The translations under genes and the position numbers were made by a program. Of a DNA stretch of 64,000 bases, positions 1 through 9,330 are shown one piece after another. A model generated the notes under the pieces. The model had not been told where the DNA came from, searched no databases, and worked only from the letters and a program-made list of their open reading frames with translations. The stretch spans positions 1 to 64,000 of the forward strand of contig JAKSDQ010000191.1 of NCBI GenBank assembly GCA_022360015.1. The letters are read 5' to 3'. The number at the start of each line of letters is the position of its first letter. The stretch's first letter is position 1. The DNA is from Cytophagales bacterium. GTDB taxonomy: Bacteria > Bacteroidota > Bacteroidia > Cytophagales > Cyclobacteriaceae.

Positions 1-2
1 AG

Positions 3-38
3 CAGTTTGAAAAAGGGCCCTATCCTGTAAACAAATGA
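3..38 (+). CDS. C-terminal tail of an upstream gene (partial)
   Basis: Frame 3 reads QFEKGPYPVNK and then TGA at 36-38. The stop overlaps the ATG at 35-37 as ATGA, the usual form of translational coupling in an operon. Only 11 residues are in the window, so no function can be assigned. The overlap with a GH1-type start suggests the lost gene belonged to a sugar-use operon (inference). Confidence 0.35.
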   Translation, partial: QFEKGPYPVNK

Positions 39-169
39 CAATAAAATTCCCAAATGATTTTGTGTGGGGAACCGCCACATCGGCCTACCAGATCGAAGGC
101 AGCCATAATGCCGACGGAAAAGGCAAGGTTAATGGGTTTAGCGAAGTGATTGGGAATAATGGCTGGTGA
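35..169 (+). pseudogene. GH1 beta-glucosidase, N-terminal relic
   Basis: The 44-residue reading frame opens MTIKFPNDFVWGTATSAYQI and continues EGSHNADGKGK. This matches the conserved N terminus of family GH1 beta-glucosidases (F-x-W-G-x-A-T-x-x-Y-Q-I-E-G, followed by DGKG). Full-length GH1 enzymes have about 440-470 residues and continue with a SIWDxF segment. Here the frame passes into unrelated residues after GKGK and stops at TGA 167-169. I see no further GH1 sequence downstream, so this looks like a deletion remnant rather than a working gene. It overlaps the preceding stop codon by four bases. Confidence 0.75.
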
Positions 170-356
170 TAGCATGTCCTGAGATTTTTGATTCTTAGCT
201 GGGCAAAAAGGGAATACAATGCTTCATCCTTCCGGCCATCTTCTTTACTTCTTTTTTCATCAAGGATGTATTTTGCGGGTATTACTATCCGGCAGGCAAC
301 TTTTTAAAGTTTCTTATCATTAGGGTTAGAAAACCCCTGTTTAAACAAATTAGGAT

Positions 357-455
357 ATGGAAAAACATAAGCAAAGCAAAACGAGCTATTTCATAGCCGG
401 CCTGATGTATTTTATCATCCTGGCCTCGGTATTATTGTTTTTTATTACTTTTTAA
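357..455 (+). CDS. Possible 32-residue single-span membrane peptide
   Basis: The frame encodes MEKHKQSKTSYFIAGLMYF followed by a hydrophobic run and ends TF with TAA at 453-455. It has a short basic N terminus and one predicted membrane span (about residues 12-31), and AGGA lies just upstream of the ATG. It is too short to assign. It overlaps the end of an unassigned open stretch in another frame, so it may be chance. Confidence 0.35.
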   Translation: MEKHKQSKTSYFIAGLMYFIILASVLLFFITF

Positions 456-1004
456 ACTAGTGGAATATTGCACTATAACTTTACGATCAAGTCCAGGGAA
501 CTGACATTGCGTTGCATCATGATATTTACGGCCATTTACAGAGTATCCGGAATCAACAGTCAGGCCCTGGCACAAATTTTTGGTCAAAACGGCTGTTATC
601 CTACCCCCCTCCAAATCATTAAAGTCAAAGCTTCGCCCAACGAGCTACACAAAGGTTTTAGCGTCCAGGTCAGGCAATTCTCCATCTAATGGATGAAGAT
701 ATTCACCAGTTCGGCTTTTAATACAGGAATAGGGTACCAGCATGACAAATCTGAAAGCACAGATTTTTCACCTAAATCAGTGCAAGTGATGTACTATCCG
801 GTACTATTTTGATAATTGATATTTATAGTAGTCCATGTAGGATACAAGCTCTAAATCACTTAAAATCAATGTATTGAGGATTGAAGTTAAGTTTGATTCC
901 ATCCATTTCCATCTTTTATTTAGGGTGCTTTGACCATGTGCGCTTTTGCAATACATTGTATCCTGTTTTTTTTCTTCTGACTTTTATGTCAGGTTCGATT
1001 AGCG

Positions 1005-1012
1005 TAAATTTG
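1005..1012 (+). promoter_or_regulatory. Candidate -7 box (TAAATTTG) of the first T9SS gene
   Basis: TAAATTTG fits the Bacteroidota TAnnTTTG -7 consensus and is conserved at the equivalent place in the duplicate copy (5162-5169). It lies about 277-284 nt before each chosen start codon, which would give a long leader. I see no clear TTG at the -33 position. Confidence 0.3.
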
Positions 1013-1288
1013 GAACGAAAGGAATTAATTAATTTTTTCAATATATAAGCCAGTAGATGACTGTTTTTTTGGTTCAGGTAACTTAAAAATTCACAGCAAC
1101 ACATGGAAGGTTAACCAATTTTTTTTGAAGCATAACCAGACAATTTTAACCTGAAATTGATGAGTGATTAACGGGTTTTTTTGATACTGAGTTTTCATGT
1201 AGAAGTCATCATAAGGTGAAGAGAGCTAAGGCTATTCATAGGTTAATATAATAGCCTTTTACTTAGTTTTTTTAACAATCAACCAACA

Positions 1289-4200
1289 ATGAATTTCAAT
1301 AACTTTGTTTTCAAAGCGATTACGATTATGCTGTTTTGGCCGCTGGCAACAGTACAAGGCCAGATTCATTTTACCAATTACCAGTCGATCTACGGAGATC
1401 TCGAACAATCCTATCTGGGCTGGCAGGTGGACATGGAAGGTGACCTTGTGGTGGCCGGAAATAACCGGTTTCCGGAAGATGATGGATTCGGTGGTGCTTA
1501 TTTGTTCAGAAGGCATGATGATACCTGGAGGACCGAGGCCACCCTGAAAATCAGTGAACCACTGAACACCAATGAAATCATCGAAGATGTACAAATTGAA
1601 GGTGATGTGGTAATGCTGGTCACATTTGATGGGGTCTATTTTTTTGAAAAGCCGGATGGAGGCTGGGATGATATGGAAGAAACGGCTAAACTTAACGGAA
1701 CAACAGGGTATACGATAAGAGCGGCACAATTCCGTGATAATCGCTTGCTGATCTTGGAAACAAGCGAAACGGATGATCCGTCAACCTTGGTAAGTCTGTA
1801 TGAAAAAACAGGCTCATCCTGGAGCAGCAGGGCGCTGGTAAAAACTTTTTCCCAGGCCGAAAAAAATATAGCCAATAGTTGTAACAATTGTATTTTATTG
1901 GCGGAAGATTTTTTTGCGTTTAGCAACATCAGGAGCGATCCGGGCAAAGTATTTATCTATCAGAAGGCCACGAATGGCGATTGGCCGGATATACCTACCG
2001 CTACCTATGAGCCCAATGCTTTGGCAGGTGTATACAGGTTTGGCCAGTCGCTTGCTACCGATGGACAAACACTTTTTATCGGAAGTGCACAAGACCAGCC
2101 TAACAATACCGATGCGGCACTTTTTGTGGTGGAAAAAGGTACGCAGGGCTGGCAAAGCGCTGTATTGTCACCCCAGCTTACTTTTGATCGGAGCGATGTT
2201 AGCAATCCTGCATTTAGTCTCCTTTTAAAAGGGGACTCACTGTTTGTCGGCCGCCAGTTCGCGGTTGATGAGCATTCGCCGCTGGCTTTACTGTATCCAA
2301 AACCGGCAATGGGGTGGGGAGGGCTGACCGGGGACGGTACACCCTTGAAATTGGTCAATGGGCGTGATCAATTAGTAGATATGCTAATGCTGGGCTGGAG
2401 CTTTGATCTGGAAAAAGACTATGCAGTATTTGGTAATTGGATCGGCGAGCGTAAAGAAAGGGCCCTGCAGGAACAGGGCGAAGTAGCTTTTGCAAAATTA
2501 GCGGCAACGTGCCTGCCTGTTACTGAGATAGCTGACCCGGTAGTAAGTGTTGGAGCAACAGGACTTAATGTAGTGGAGTTGTCATGGGAGGCGCCGGGTT
2601 ACAGCTTCCGGACCGAGATTGCCTACAGGGAAGCAGGCAGCGGAGGGGCGTATAGTACCCTGTTGAGTTCGGGACAGCGTGAATTGTTAACTAACCTCAA
2701 GCCAAATACAACTTATGAATATAAGCTTCGTAACATTTGTGGCGTTTTCGGTCTTCCCGACACAACCGCCTACAGCGCTCCCCGGCAGTTTACCACGGCC
2801 ATGGGTGGCATTACAGAGCTGGTAAATGTGCCTGTACGCGGGATAGAGGATGTTGACCCTGACCGGGTTCAAAGACTGGTAATAGATGACAGTACCGCAG
2901 TCGTTGGTTTGTCAGATTTCCGCCTCCTGATATTGGAAAATCAAGACAGTGTCTGGAGACGTGTTGCCACCCTCCAACCTTCTTCACCACCCGCTTTTCA
3001 CAACGTGGCTATTGATGGCCACACGATCGTAGCTGCGAATTTTCCGTCCCCTGCTACACCCGATGATAACAACGGACAACTGTTTATCTGGGAAAAACCA
3101 GATATGGGGTGGGAGGACATGGAAGAAACGGTCAAGGTTGTCATCCCCGCGATAACCGATGGGCAAAATATTTTTGGCCTTTCTCTTGAAATATCAGGCC
3201 CTACAATTTTGGTAAATACACTCCAACACAATAATTCATTTTCAAATTTTCTGGGGTCTGTCTTTGTCGTTGAAAAAACCAATGGGAAATGGGGTGAAAA
3301 CCCTCCGGCTGTCCTTACCGCTGATATGAATGGAAGAATGGTTGATTTGGAACGTCATTATTTTGGGTTCGGTTTTTATGCTTCTCTAACGGAAGGTTTG
3401 GCTGTTGCTTCCCGGCCGATGTTCATCAATAACTTAGCACCAATTTTCACCGCACGCGACGATTTCAAACGTAATCCTTTAGCCTTTGTAAAGCCATCCT
3501 CTGGTTGGTCTACAGGCGGTGAGTCATTTGAATTGGCCACCATACATCCGGGATACCTGCTCTTTAATCTATCTAATCTTGATTATTTGTCTGCGGCGGG
3601 TACCGCGGTTGCTACCATAGAATCTATTGGTTCTCATTTATTTTCTTTCAGGCAAAGGGTTAGCATTAACATAACCGAATTAGCACAAAATGGCGATTGG
3701 GCAGAGGCCCCTCAGGTAAAGGCAATGCATCCGTCACCGGATCTTTTTGACCTTTCAGCCTTTCATAAATTTACCAGTGACCGGCTGCTTTTAGTCAATA
3801 ACCATATCCATATGAGTAGTGCTCTAAAAAAGAACAATATAACCATTTATCATAAAACAAGTGATACCTGGGCCGATGCCGCTCCTGCTATAACAGCAAC
3901 CATTACCAATTCCGATGGCCTGGACTCCGATGGTATAAGAGATTTTGATCAAAGTGGCCCTTTCTCAGGTTTTGTCCCGTTCAAAGCCAATACGATCCAG
4001 GACAAAATTCAGTTTTTTACCGAAAACCGTTATTGCGTTTCTCCCACCAATATTCTGGCTGCGGCTTCCGGTGAAGGCGCCTCCCCCACAGTCACCATCA
4101 ACTGGGAAAGCCTGCCCACGTCATCATCATGGGAAGTAGAATACAGGATTGTGGGCAGCCAGGAACCATTTCAGTTAGTACCTACTTCTGAAAAAACGGT

Positions 4201-4855
4201 GACAATCAGTCAAAATCTGCGCTATGGTACCACCTACGAATACCGCGTCAGAAGCCTGTGTGCGGACTATCCGGACTTCCCGGTTTCAGCGCCAACAGCG
4301 CTTCAGCAATTCACTACGCCTTGTTTGACACCTACCAATCTGATGAGCGCTGCAGAAACCGATGCCGACAACAGTTTTGAGGTATCTCTTACCTGGGACC
4401 AACCCCATGAAAATAAGGGTTACAACATTGTTATTATGCTGGGAGACAGCGTGGTGGCAGATCTGCAATCCACGGATCCCGGTGTTATACTTAACAGCGG
4501 TCTGCTTTTCAACGAGGAGTACCGTTTCCAGGTCCGTTCGATTTGTGGTTCATCTTCCGAACCCTTCTACTCAGCGTTTTCCGATGGGACTTTTACCATC
4601 GATGAATTCATCCCCGGAGCATTAAAATTATATCCCAATCCGACTACCGGACGAGCGACTATGGAAGTTCCGGTCAGCCAGATTGACCTGAACCTGGGGT
4701 ATCAGCTTGTGGATCATTTGGGAAAGACCCTTTCAACAGGGGTTATCACCAGAAATAACTTCGAGATCGACCTCACCCATTTGTCGCCTGGCATTTACCA
4801 CATCGTACTTTCCAGGCCCGAAAGAAACACGACATTGCGGGTGGTTAAGTACTAA
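1289..4855 (+). CDS. T9SS-secreted FG-GAP/fibronectin type III protein, copy 1
   Basis: A 1188-residue exported protein. Residues 1-25 form a signal peptide ending ATVQGQ. About 26-405 are propeller-like repeats of the FG-GAP type (GWQVDMEGDLVVAGNNRF, GGAYLFRR). A fibronectin III-like domain lies at about 409-504 (PNTTYEYKLRNICG). A second propeller-like region spans about 510-910. Two more FN3-like domains follow at about 915-1107. The last ~78 residues, from LKLYPNPTTGRATMEV to VVKY, form a type A T9SS sorting domain, so the protein is probably moved across the outer membrane and anchored or released. No catalytic residues are visible; adhesion or structure is a guess. The gene is the upstream member of a tandem pair with the paralog at 5446-9021. 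Confidence 0.88.
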   Translation: MNFNNFVFKAITIMLFWPLATVQGQIHFTNYQSIYGDLEQSYLGWQVDMEGDLVVAGNNRFPEDDGFGGAYLFRRHDDTWRTEATLKISEPLNTNEIIEDVQIEGDVVMLVTFDGVYFFEKPDGGWDDMEETAKLNGTTGYTIRAAQFRDNRLLILETSETDDPSTLVSLYEKTGSSWSSRALVKTFSQAEKNIANSCNNCILLAEDFFAFSNIRSDPGKVFIYQKATNGDWPDIPTATYEPNALAGVYRFGQSLATDGQTLFIGSAQDQPNNTDAALFVVEKGTQGWQSAVLSPQLTFDRSDVSNPAFSLLLKGDSLFVGRQFAVDEHSPLALLYPKPAMGWGGLTGDGTPLKLVNGRDQLVDMLMLGWSFDLEKDYAVFGNWIGERKERALQEQGEVAFAKLAATCLPVTEIADPVVSVGATGLNVVELSWEAPGYSFRTEIAYREAGSGGAYSTLLSSGQRELLTNLKPNTTYEYKLRNICGVFGLPDTTAYSAPRQFTTAMGGITELVNVPVRGIEDVDPDRVQRLVIDDSTAVVGLSDFRLLILENQDSVWRRVATLQPSSPPAFHNVAIDGHTIVAANFPSPATPDDNNGQLFIWEKPDMGWEDMEETVKVVIPAITDGQNIFGLSLEISGPTILVNTLQHNNSFSNFLGSVFVVEKTNGKWGENPPAVLTADMNGRMVDLERHYFGFGFYASLTEGLAVASRPMFINNLAPIFTARDDFKRNPLAFVKPSSGWSTGGESFELATIHPGYLLFNLSNLDYLSAAGTAVATIESIGSHLFSFRQRVSINITELAQNGDWAEAPQVKAMHPSPDLFDLSAFHKFTSDRLLLVNNHIHMSSALKKNNITIYHKTSDTWADAAPAITATITNSDGLDSDGIRDFDQSGPFSGFVPFKANTIQDKIQFFTENRYCVSPTNILAAASGEGASPTVTINWESLPTSSSWEVEYRIVGSQEPFQLVPTSEKTVTISQNLRYGTTYEYRVRSLCADYPDFPVSAPTALQQFTTPCLTPTNLMSAAETDADNSFEVSLTWDQPHENKGYNIVIMLGDSVVADLQSTDPGVILNSGLLFNEEYRFQVRSICGSSSEPFYSAFSDGTFTIDEFIPGALKLYPNPTTGRATMEVPVSQIDLNLGYQLVDHLGKTLSTGVITRNNFEIDLTHLSPGIYHIVLSRPERNTTLRVVKY

Positions 4856-5445
4856 AACAAGCTATTAACCCGACACTATGAATTTTCAAACACTGCCTGG
4901 GACTGTTCTGAACGATCTGGTACATCCTGCTCATTCAGAGAAAATGACGTACTATATTGTACCGTTACTCATCTTGATACCAAAGGCCCTGTTTAATCTG
5001 TCCGAGTGTAACTCGCTTAAAATCAATCTTATGAATATATTCAATACGTGCAATCCGGGATTTCCCTGTCTCATATTTCCCTGCCTTTAACCATGTACGA
5101 TTTCATGTGAGATTATATCCCCATATTTTACTTTTGACTTTTTTAGCTTGTCCGATTCACATAAATTTGGAAAGCAATGAATTAAATTTTTTAACAATAA
5201 ACCAATGCATGATTGTTTTTTACGGTTCAAAATAGCTTTTATAACGTCCGGCTTATCATTGAAAGCTTAGATTTTATGAAAGCATAACCGGCTGGTGTTG
5301 CCAGAATTTGATGGATGGATAAGCGATTTTTTATGGACACTTTTCTGAGGGTTACTGTAGTAATAAACATATGGCGAATGGCCATCACGATGGGTCGGTG
5401 ACCAGGGTTGCCTCGAATTCAGTTTTTATCAAAGATAATCAACCA
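4856..5445. other. Intergenic region between the tandem T9SS genes
   Basis: It is homologous to about 789-1288, so the upstream region was duplicated with the gene. A 70-codon frame at 4878-5090 matches nothing I recognise and is not conserved as a frame in the other copy. The open frame of the downstream gene extends back to 5371, but that extension is probably untranslated. Confidence 0.6.
5162..5169 (+). promoter_or_regulatory. Candidate -7 box (TAAATTTG) of the second T9SS gene
   Basis: Same TAAATTTG sequence and relative position as 1005-1012 in copy 1. Conservation between the diverged upstream regions is the only support. Confidence 0.3.
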
Positions 5446-8400
5446 ATGACTTTCAACAGCGTTACTTTTAGCTTCATCATAATACTACTTTTCGGAGGAG
5501 CATTACCTACCCATGGGCAAATGCACTTTACCAACTACCATTCGATTTACGGGGATATGGAGCAATCTCGTCTGGGCTGGCATGTGGATATGGAAGGTGA
5601 CCTCGTGGTGGCCGGCCATAACCGCTTTCCTGAAGATATGGGGCATGGTGGTGCTTATTTGTTCAGAAGGCACGAAGATGATACGTGGCGAACAGCCGCA
5701 ACGCTTAAGATGAGTACGCCCCTGGCTAACAACGAAATTATCCTCGATGTACAAATGGAAGGGGACGTTGTCATGGTAGTCACCTCCTTTGGCGTCTGTT
5801 TTTTTGAAAAAACCGGTGGGGGTTGGAGCGATATGGAAGAAACAGTTAAGTTTGCTGCGAAAGATGGCTATAGTATAATAGCGGCACAATTTCTGGGTGA
5901 CCGCCTGCTGGTATTCGAAACCAGCGCAACGCATAATCCACCAACCCTGCTGAGCCTCTACGAAAAAACAGGACCATCCTGGGCCAGTCACAGCCTGATT
6001 GAGGCTTTTTCCAAGACAGATGACAGCTACGTGATGGATATTGATTGTAAAAGCTGTATTTTATTGGCAGAAGATTTTTTTGCGTTTAGCAACACCAGGC
6101 TGGACCCTGGCAAAGTATTTGTCTATCAGCAGTTAGCGAATGACGATTGGCCTGATTTGCCAACCGCTACTTATGAACCTGATCCTTTGTTAGATATACA
6201 CAGGTTTGGCCAGTCATTGGCAACTGACGGACAAACACTTTTTATCGGAAGCGCACAAGACCAGCCTAACAATACTGATGCCGCTCTTTTTTTGGTGGAA
6301 AAAGGGGGCTTGGCCTGGCAAAACGCCACCCTGTCGCCACAGCTCGTGTTTGACCGGAATGATGTCAGCAATCCTGCTTTTAGTTTGCTATTAAAAGGGG
6401 ATTCACTGTTCGTGGGTCGTCAATTGGCCGTCAATCAGGATTCTCCGTTGGCTTTGCTGTATCCAAAACCGGCAACCGGGTGGACAGGCCTTACCGGGGA
6501 CGGTGTGCCCATTCAGCTCTTAAACAAGCGTGATGAAGCCGTAGATTTTACAATGCTGGGCTGGACCTTTGACCTGGAAGAGGATTATGCGGTATTCGGT
6601 AATTGGATTGGCCGGAGAAAAGAAAGACCCGTGGTGGAACAAGGCGAAGTAGCTTTTGCAAAATTAGCGGCAACGTGCCAGCCGGTTACCGAGATTGCTG
6701 ATCCGTTGGTGCGTATCGGGTCAACAGGACTCAATGTGGTGGAGTTGGCATGGGAGGCGCCGGGTTACAGCTTCCGGACCGAGATTGCCTACAGGGAAGC
6801 AGGCAGCGGAGGGGCGTATAGTACCCTGTTGAGTTCGGGACAGCGTGAATTGTTAACTAACCTCAAGCCAAATACCACTTATGAATACAAGCTTCGCAAT
6901 ATTTGTGGCGTTTTCGGTCTTCCCGACACCACCGCCTATAGCGCTCCGCGGCAGTTTACCACGGGCATGGGTGGCATTGCCGAGCTGGTAAATGTGCCTG
7001 TACGCGGGATAGAGGATGTTGACCCTGACCGGGTTCAAAGACTGGTAATAGATGACAGTACCGCAGTCGTTGGTTTGTCAGATTTCCGCCTCCTGATATT
7101 GGAAAATCAAGATAGTGTCTGGAGACGTGTTGCCACCCTCCAACCTTCTTCACCACCCGCTTTTCACAACGTGGCTATTGACGGCCACACGATCGTAGCT
7201 GCGAATTTTCCGTTTAATTCTACACCGGAAGGTAACAACGGACAACTGTTTGTATGGGAAAAACCAGCGACCGGGTGGGAGGACATGGAAGAAACAGACA
7301 AGGTCATCATTCCTGCATTTTCCAATGGACAAAATATTTTTGGCTTCGAACTTGAAGTATCGGGCTCCACCATTGTAGTAAATACCCTCCAACACAATAG
7401 CTTGGTTTCCAATTTCCTGGGCTCGGTTTTTGTGGTTGAAAAAACCAATGGAAAATGGGGTGAAAACCCTCCGGCTGTGCTTACGGCCGCCATCAATGGA
7501 AGATCCAGTGATTTGAGCCGTTATTATCTTGGATTCGGATTCAATCTTTCTTTTGTCGAAGATTTTATTGTGGCCTCCCGCCCATTGTTTCTTAGTAATT
7601 CTGCACCTCGTTATACGGCACGTGACGATTTCAACCGCAATCCACTGGCCTTTGTGAAACCATCCCCTGGATGGACTTCTCAAAATGAGTCATTTGAAAT
7701 CACCACTAAGAATCCGGGATACTTGCTTGCGGAAGAAGAAAATTTTGAAGATCTTTCCGGGGCGGGTAATGCAGTGGCTATACAGGAAGTTATTAGTTCT
7801 CCTTTGTTCTCCTTTCAGGAGAGAACTACCGTGAGCATCATAGAATTGGCACAAAATGGTATTTGGCAAGAAGCTCCACGCGTAAAATCAATACATCCGT
7901 CCCTCGATCTTTTTGATAATTTCCCCTTCATACATTTAACCGGGGACCGTTTACTAATTGTGAATAATAATTTATTCACAAACGCTGCAGCATACAGCAA
8001 CCATATTGCCATTTATCATAAGACCAGTGATACCTGGGCCGATGCTTCACTGGCGTTGGTAAATACTATTACTAACACTGATGGTTTGAGTTCCCGGGGG
8101 CTGAGAAGTTTTGATCACAGCGGCCCATTCTATGGTTTTGTACAGTTTGAGGCGAATACAATCCGGGACAAACTGCAGTTTTTTACCGAAAACCGTTATT
8201 GCGTTTCTCCCACCAATATTCTGGCTGCGGCTTCCGGTGAAGGCGCCTCTCCCGCAGTCACCATCAACTGGGAAAGCCTGCCCACCTCATCATCGTGGGA
8301 AGTAGAATACAGGATCGCAGGCAGCCAGGAACCATTTCAGTTGGTACCTGCTTCTGAAAAAACGGTGACAATCAGTCAAAATCTGCGCTATGGTACCACC

Positions 8401-9021
8401 TACGAATACCGCGTCAGAAGCCTGTGTGCCGACTATCCGGACTTTCCCGTTTCAGTGCCCACGGCGCTTCGGCAATTCACTACGCCTTGTTTGCCACCTA
8501 CCAATCTGATGAGCGCTGCTGAAACCAATACTGACAACAGTTTTGCAGTATCCCTCACCTGGGATCAACCCCATGAGAATGAGGGTTTTGAAATTGTTAT
8601 CATGCTGGGGGACAGCGCGGTGACAGATTTGCAGTCCTTAGATCCCGAGGTAATACTGAATAGCGACCTGCGCTTGAATCAGGAGTACCGTTTCCAGGTT
8701 CGATCCGTTTGTGGGACATCTTCCGATCCCTTTTACTCGGCGTTTTCCGAAGGGACTTTTACCATCGATGAATTCATCCCTGAAGTATTAAAATTATATC
8801 CCAATCCGACTACCGGACGAGCGACCATGGAAGTTCCCGTCAGCCAGATTGACCTGAACCTGGGGTATCAGCTTGTGGATCATTTGGGAAAGACCCTTTC
8901 AACAGGGGTTATCACCGGAAATAACTTCGAGATCGACCTCACCCATCTGTCGCCTGGCATTTATCACATCGTACTTTCCAGGCCCGAAAAAAATACGACA
9001 CTAAAGGTAGTTAAGTACTAA
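5446..9021 (+). CDS. T9SS-secreted FG-GAP/fibronectin type III protein, copy 2
   Basis: A 1191-residue paralog of the preceding gene with the same order: signal peptide (MTFNSVTFSF...LPTHGQ), FG-GAP-like propeller, FN3, second propeller, two FN3 domains and the sorting domain YPNPTTG...KVVKY. The open frame begins at 5371, but I chose ATG 5446. It is the equivalent of the copy 1 start (both follow AATCAACCAA), and the signal peptide then sits at the N terminus. Similarity to copy 1 is patchy. The FN3-1 segment and the start of the second propeller (about residues 438-590), FN3-2 and the sorting domain are nearly identical, while other propeller parts differ widely. Export is well supported; molecular function is unknown. 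Confidence 0.88.
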   Translation: MTFNSVTFSFIIILLFGGALPTHGQMHFTNYHSIYGDMEQSRLGWHVDMEGDLVVAGHNRFPEDMGHGGAYLFRRHEDDTWRTAATLKMSTPLANNEIILDVQMEGDVVMVVTSFGVCFFEKTGGGWSDMEETVKFAAKDGYSIIAAQFLGDRLLVFETSATHNPPTLLSLYEKTGPSWASHSLIEAFSKTDDSYVMDIDCKSCILLAEDFFAFSNTRLDPGKVFVYQQLANDDWPDLPTATYEPDPLLDIHRFGQSLATDGQTLFIGSAQDQPNNTDAALFLVEKGGLAWQNATLSPQLVFDRNDVSNPAFSLLLKGDSLFVGRQLAVNQDSPLALLYPKPATGWTGLTGDGVPIQLLNKRDEAVDFTMLGWTFDLEEDYAVFGNWIGRRKERPVVEQGEVAFAKLAATCQPVTEIADPLVRIGSTGLNVVELAWEAPGYSFRTEIAYREAGSGGAYSTLLSSGQRELLTNLKPNTTYEYKLRNICGVFGLPDTTAYSAPRQFTTGMGGIAELVNVPVRGIEDVDPDRVQRLVIDDSTAVVGLSDFRLLILENQDSVWRRVATLQPSSPPAFHNVAIDGHTIVAANFPFNSTPEGNNGQLFVWEKPATGWEDMEETDKVIIPAFSNGQNIFGFELEVSGSTIVVNTLQHNSLVSNFLGSVFVVEKTNGKWGENPPAVLTAAINGRSSDLSRYYLGFGFNLSFVEDFIVASRPLFLSNSAPRYTARDDFNRNPLAFVKPSPGWTSQNESFEITTKNPGYLLAEEENFEDLSGAGNAVAIQEVISSPLFSFQERTTVSIIELAQNGIWQEAPRVKSIHPSLDLFDNFPFIHLTGDRLLIVNNNLFTNAAAYSNHIAIYHKTSDTWADASLALVNTITNTDGLSSRGLRSFDHSGPFYGFVQFEANTIRDKLQFFTENRYCVSPTNILAAASGEGASPAVTINWESLPTSSSWEVEYRIAGSQEPFQLVPASEKTVTISQNLRYGTTYEYRVRSLCADYPDFPVSVPTALRQFTTPCLPPTNLMSAAETNTDNSFAVSLTWDQPHENEGFEIVIMLGDSAVTDLQSLDPEVILNSDLRLNQEYRFQVRSVCGTSSDPFYSAFSEGTFTIDEFIPEVLKLYPNPTTGRATMEVPVSQIDLNLGYQLVDHLGKTLSTGVITGNNFEIDLTHLSPGIYHIVLSRPEKNTTLKVVKY

Positions 9022-9330
9022 AATATAATATTAAACCATACAATCCCCTGCTCTGCCCTTTAAGACATAGTGTAAGTGTCGACTTGTGTTAGGGGAGAGG
9101 GGTCAGGTTGCTGATACTGAAATAGCACAAGCGAGACGTGGGTGTTGCACAACGTTTTCGGCAAAATTCTTTGTGTCTTGGTGCCTTTGTGGTTAACCAT
9201 TTTTCACCACGGAGGCACCAAGACACAAAGAAATGTGTGCAACAGCCACAGACGCTGGCGTCAGGTTAAGCATTAAGTTATATGAGGCACAAAGCCAGGG
9301 GAGCCCTCACGCTATCGGCTATTTTGAGAT
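9022..9330. other. Intergenic region with palindromic repeat R1
   Basis: It lies between the convergent T9SS gene and glycogen phosphorylase. The main content is the large palindrome at 9128-9265, which probably separates or terminates both transcripts. I see nothing else. Confidence 0.6.
9128..9265. repeat. Palindromic intergenic repeat, copy R1
   Basis: The inner stem pairs 9169-9192 (CTTTGTGTCTTGGTGCC...) with 9207-9230 (...GGCACCAAGACACAAAG), with one or two mismatches around a short TTAACCATTTTT loop. Outer parts also pair: GTGTTGCACAAC on the left against TGTGCAACAGCC on the right, then GACG-type ends. The unit is a single large imperfect palindrome of about 138 bp. Related copies are at about 12052, 42535 and 52018. 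Confidence 0.85.

Larger units (their letters stand above)
170..1288. other. Long AT-rich non-coding stretch upstream of the first T9SS gene
   Basis: No convincing full gene is present. An open stretch at about 199-396 (+) lacks an ATG and reads like the basic, membrane-flavoured C terminus of a lost protein (...FILPAIFFTSFFIKDVF...), possibly another relic. Reading frames near 432-689 and 916-1104 have no recognisable features. From about 789 onward the sequence is homologous to 4945-5445, the upstream region of the paralogous gene. Confidence 0.5.
789..4860 (+). repeat. Tandem duplication, copy 1
   Basis: The block from about 789 to 4860 (about 500 bp of upstream DNA plus a ~1190-codon gene) recurs immediately downstream at about 4945-9025. 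Upstream landmarks present in both copies include CTTAAAATCAAT, ACCATGTNCG, TAAATTTGGAA and GAATTAA..TTTTTT. The boundaries are by eye and accurate to perhaps 20-30 bp. Coding similarity is uneven: long diverged stretches alternate with near-identical blocks. Confidence 0.85.
4945..9025 (+). repeat. Tandem duplication, copy 2
   Basis: Second unit of the ~4.1 kb tandem duplication, offset by about 4.16 kb. The block 6757-7213 differs from 2591-3047 by roughly a dozen bases by my reading, with only about two differences in the last 230 bp. Flanking parts of the same genes are clearly diverged. Confidence 0.85.

Noticed and set aside
468-689. 73-codon open frame and the opposite-strand frame 432-614
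   Set aside because: No start context, no recognisable motif, AT-rich non-coding background; they overlap each other on opposite strands.
4878-5090. 70-codon open frame between the T9SS genes
   Set aside because: The homologous stretch upstream of copy 1 does not keep the frame, and no features are recognisable.
5371-5445. N-terminal extension of the second T9SS protein (MANGHHDG...)
   Set aside because: It puts the signal peptide 25 residues in, and the start equivalent to copy 1 is ATG 5446; the extension is not conserved between copies.
9128-9265. Palindromic repeat as an insertion sequence or CRISPR repeat
   Set aside because: There is no transposase frame inside or beside any copy, and the copies are not regularly spaced with spacers.
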